Positions 6,769-8,136 of a stretch of 8,136 nucleotides of DNA are shown here, piece after piece. The translations under genes and the position numbers were made by a program. Origin of the DNA: JAVBOP01 sp031550405 (GTDB lineage Bacteria; Bacteroidota; Ignavibacteria; Kapaibacteriales; UBA2268); the NCBI GenBank assembly GCA_031550405.1, contig JAVBOP010000193.1, positions 1 to 8,136 of the forward strand, read 5' to 3'. The notes below the pieces were generated by a model. The model saw only the letters and a program-made list of their open reading frames with translations, had not been told where the DNA came from and made no database searches. How positions within the stretch are numbered: the stretch's first letter is position 1; each line of letters starts with the position of its first letter.

Positions 6769-7089
6769 AAATAAAAATTATTATTTTTTAATAGATACTT
6801 TCAAAGTTACAATAAATTTCTATAAATAGCAAATATAACTTACAGTTTTTTTCATAAAACCGCCTTTTTCTGCGTTAGCAATTTGAGGTGTGAAATGATT
6901 CTAAATTGTAAAGTCTGATTTTCCATTAATAATTTAATGTTATATCCTCGTTAATATTTACACCCGATACAACAATTTTTATGAATAACGTATAGCGTTT
7001 CTTATATTTTTCAGTGATAATCTATATTAGTCTTTAAAATAAAAGAGTTACGGATTAATTTAGTTTTTGAGGAGCGATGAATTTTTGCT
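6769..7089. other. Gene-free spacer between glycosyltransferase and recombinase relic
   Basis: This 321-base AT-rich stretch holds no convincing gene on either strand. A 24-codon frame on the minus strand (6852-6926) has no supporting signals. I looked for a tRNA 3' end or other attachment-site signature next to the recombinase relic and found none. The only candidate element is the -7-like box at 6830-6837. Confidence 0.6.
6830..6837 (-). promoter_or_regulatory. Candidate -7 box (TATATTTG on minus strand) for the glycosyltransferase gene
   Basis: On the minus strand this reads TATATTTG, the same 8-mer as at 1601-1608. It lies 61 bases upstream of the ATG, which would give a 5' leader of roughly 55 bases. 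No clear -33 TTTG was found, so support is weak. Confidence 0.25.
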
Positions 7090-8136
7090 CTATTTTGGTT
7101 TATTTTTGCCTGTTTTAACCCTTTCTAAACCCTCAAAGGAGCATTTTAAAGGGGCAGAAACTGAGGGGCATCGTTCATTTTTTTCATTCATTTTCTGAAT
7201 TAATTTACGCTGTTTTACACTTTTGTAATGGTTGAGCGTTGTACTAATGTCTCGATGTCTCATAATGTTCTGGACATCGGGAACATCCATTTGATAATTT
7301 TCAAAAAGTCGGTCAGCAAAACTTCTTCGAGTGCCATGCAAACTACGCCCAGCTGTTTTTATGCCAAGAGCTTTTTCAGCTTTTGCAGATAAACATATTT
7401 GGCGTAAGCGGACTTTGCCAGCAAAACAGCTTGTCATTATCTTTTAAATCTTTCAAATCAATGTCTTTCACTCTAATATTTACAGTTTCACCGCAACGGC
7501 AACCTGTATGCCATAAAAAATGAAGTAGCAGATACATTTCACGGTCTTTTTTCTCAAAATAACTTGCAAGCATGTTAAATTCTTCCTCTTCATACGGTGG
7601 CTTGACTTTTACAACTCTTGGTCGTTTGTACTTTTTGATATAGTTTTTGACGGGAATATAGCCATTGTCCTCATCGCTTGCCCAATTCAAAAAATTGCCT
7701 GCAACAATCAAATAATTATTGACAGTATCGCTGCAAGGTAATTTGAATTTTCTGCAAAGTTCTTGATTTGAGCTTTTATATTCGCCTCTGTAAGTGGCAA
7801 ACAACACTCTTTGAATACAGCAAAGAAACCCTTCCTGTAATCTTTTAAAGTTCTTTTACTTAATTTATGTAGTCAATAAATTTTTTGAATACATTTTCAA
7901 TGCTGTCCTCAACTGCTTTAACTCCCAATTCAACATCCTGTAGCTCTTTGCTACGTACTGCCCACCAGTCATTGGCAAGCTGCCAGCCTGCTTTTGTATT
8001 TGGAAATCCAGTTGAAAAATCTTTGCCTTTGTAGCGGATATAAAGTTTGTTGCCTCGCACTTTTACGTACCCAGGCAGGTCATTACGCATCACTCCTGCC
8101 TGATTTGGTTTTGGTTTCAAAACCGTTTTTTTAGTC
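7090..8136 (-). pseudogene. Tyrosine recombinase (phage-type integrase), frameshifted and internally deleted
   Basis: An intact copy would cut and rejoin DNA through a catalytic tyrosine. The coding information lies in four successive frames. First, 8120-7860 (open to the right edge at 8136) gives the arm-type DNA-binding domain, with LPGYVKVRGNKLYIRYKGK. Second, 7863-7729 gives the start of the core-binding domain (SKRTLKDYRKGFFAVFKE). Third, 7726-7376 gives the rest of that domain (VNNYLIVAGNFLNWASDEDN) and catalytic Arg I (WHTGCRCGE). Fourth, 7377-7090 gives the HxxR box (LHGTRRSFADRL), MRHRDISTTLNHY with the second His and nucleophile Tyr, and an unrecognised 40-residue tail. Only about 53 residues separate Arg I from the HxxR histidine, against roughly 96 in XerD or lambda Int, so the beta2-beta3 catalytic Lys region is missing. 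Possible starts in the first frame are TTG 8120 or ATG 8090. The combination of frameshifts and deletion argues for a dead gene, a relic of an integrated element. Confidence 0.88.

Noticed and set aside
6852..6926. 24-codon minus-strand frame upstream of the glycosyltransferase gene.
   Set aside because: It is very short, with no ribosome binding site at a useful distance, no recognisable motif and AT-rich background; chance is the simplest explanation.
7376..7863. Programmed ribosomal frameshifting in the recombinase gene.
   Set aside because: Three separate shifts, no consistent slippery heptamer with a downstream structure, and the loss of part of the catalytic core all favour a pseudogene.

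Overview
This AT-rich window (about one third G+C by eye) looks like a chromosomal segment from the Bacteroidota/Chlorobiota side of the FCB group, for example an Ignavibacteria- or Kapabacteria-like lineage. The evidence is indirect: weak or absent Shine-Dalgarno sequences, TAnnTTTG boxes of the Bacteroidota -7 type before several starts, a TPR lipoprotein, and the relic of a two-component-regulator beta-propeller repeat of the kind common in these phyla. This placement is inference.

Layout. Positions 1-1113 (minus strand) hold a likely two-gene operon: rnhA (RNase HI with an unusual C-terminal extension), followed after 5 bases by the 5' part of aroA (EPSP synthase, shikimate pathway), which runs off the left edge. 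A roughly 500-base spacer (1114-1613) has no intact gene. On its minus strand it keeps about 31 codons of a Reg_prop propeller blade, so a former gene has decayed there. From 1614 the plus strand carries a 540-residue TPR lipoprotein, an M20D-type metallo-amidohydrolase, and a three-TM membrane protein with what look like three winged-helix-like modules. The last two genes are 33 bases apart and probably co-transcribed. A minus-strand glycosyltransferase-like gene (5899-6768) converges on them. After a gene-free spacer of about 320 bases, the right end (7090-8136, minus strand) is a tyrosine recombinase pseudogene. It is broken by at least three frameshifts and appears to have lost about 40 residues of its catalytic core.

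How the genes work together. The intact genes look like housekeeping and general cell-surface functions (DNA/RNA hybrid removal, aromatic amino acid synthesis, amide hydrolysis, glycan transfer, outer-membrane scaffolding) without one shared pathway. The two pseudogene relics suggest that this region has received and then lost accessory DNA. I found no CRISPR array, tRNA, rRNA, intact mobile element or recognisable defence system. The best candidate for something poorly described is the membrane protein at 4536-5876.
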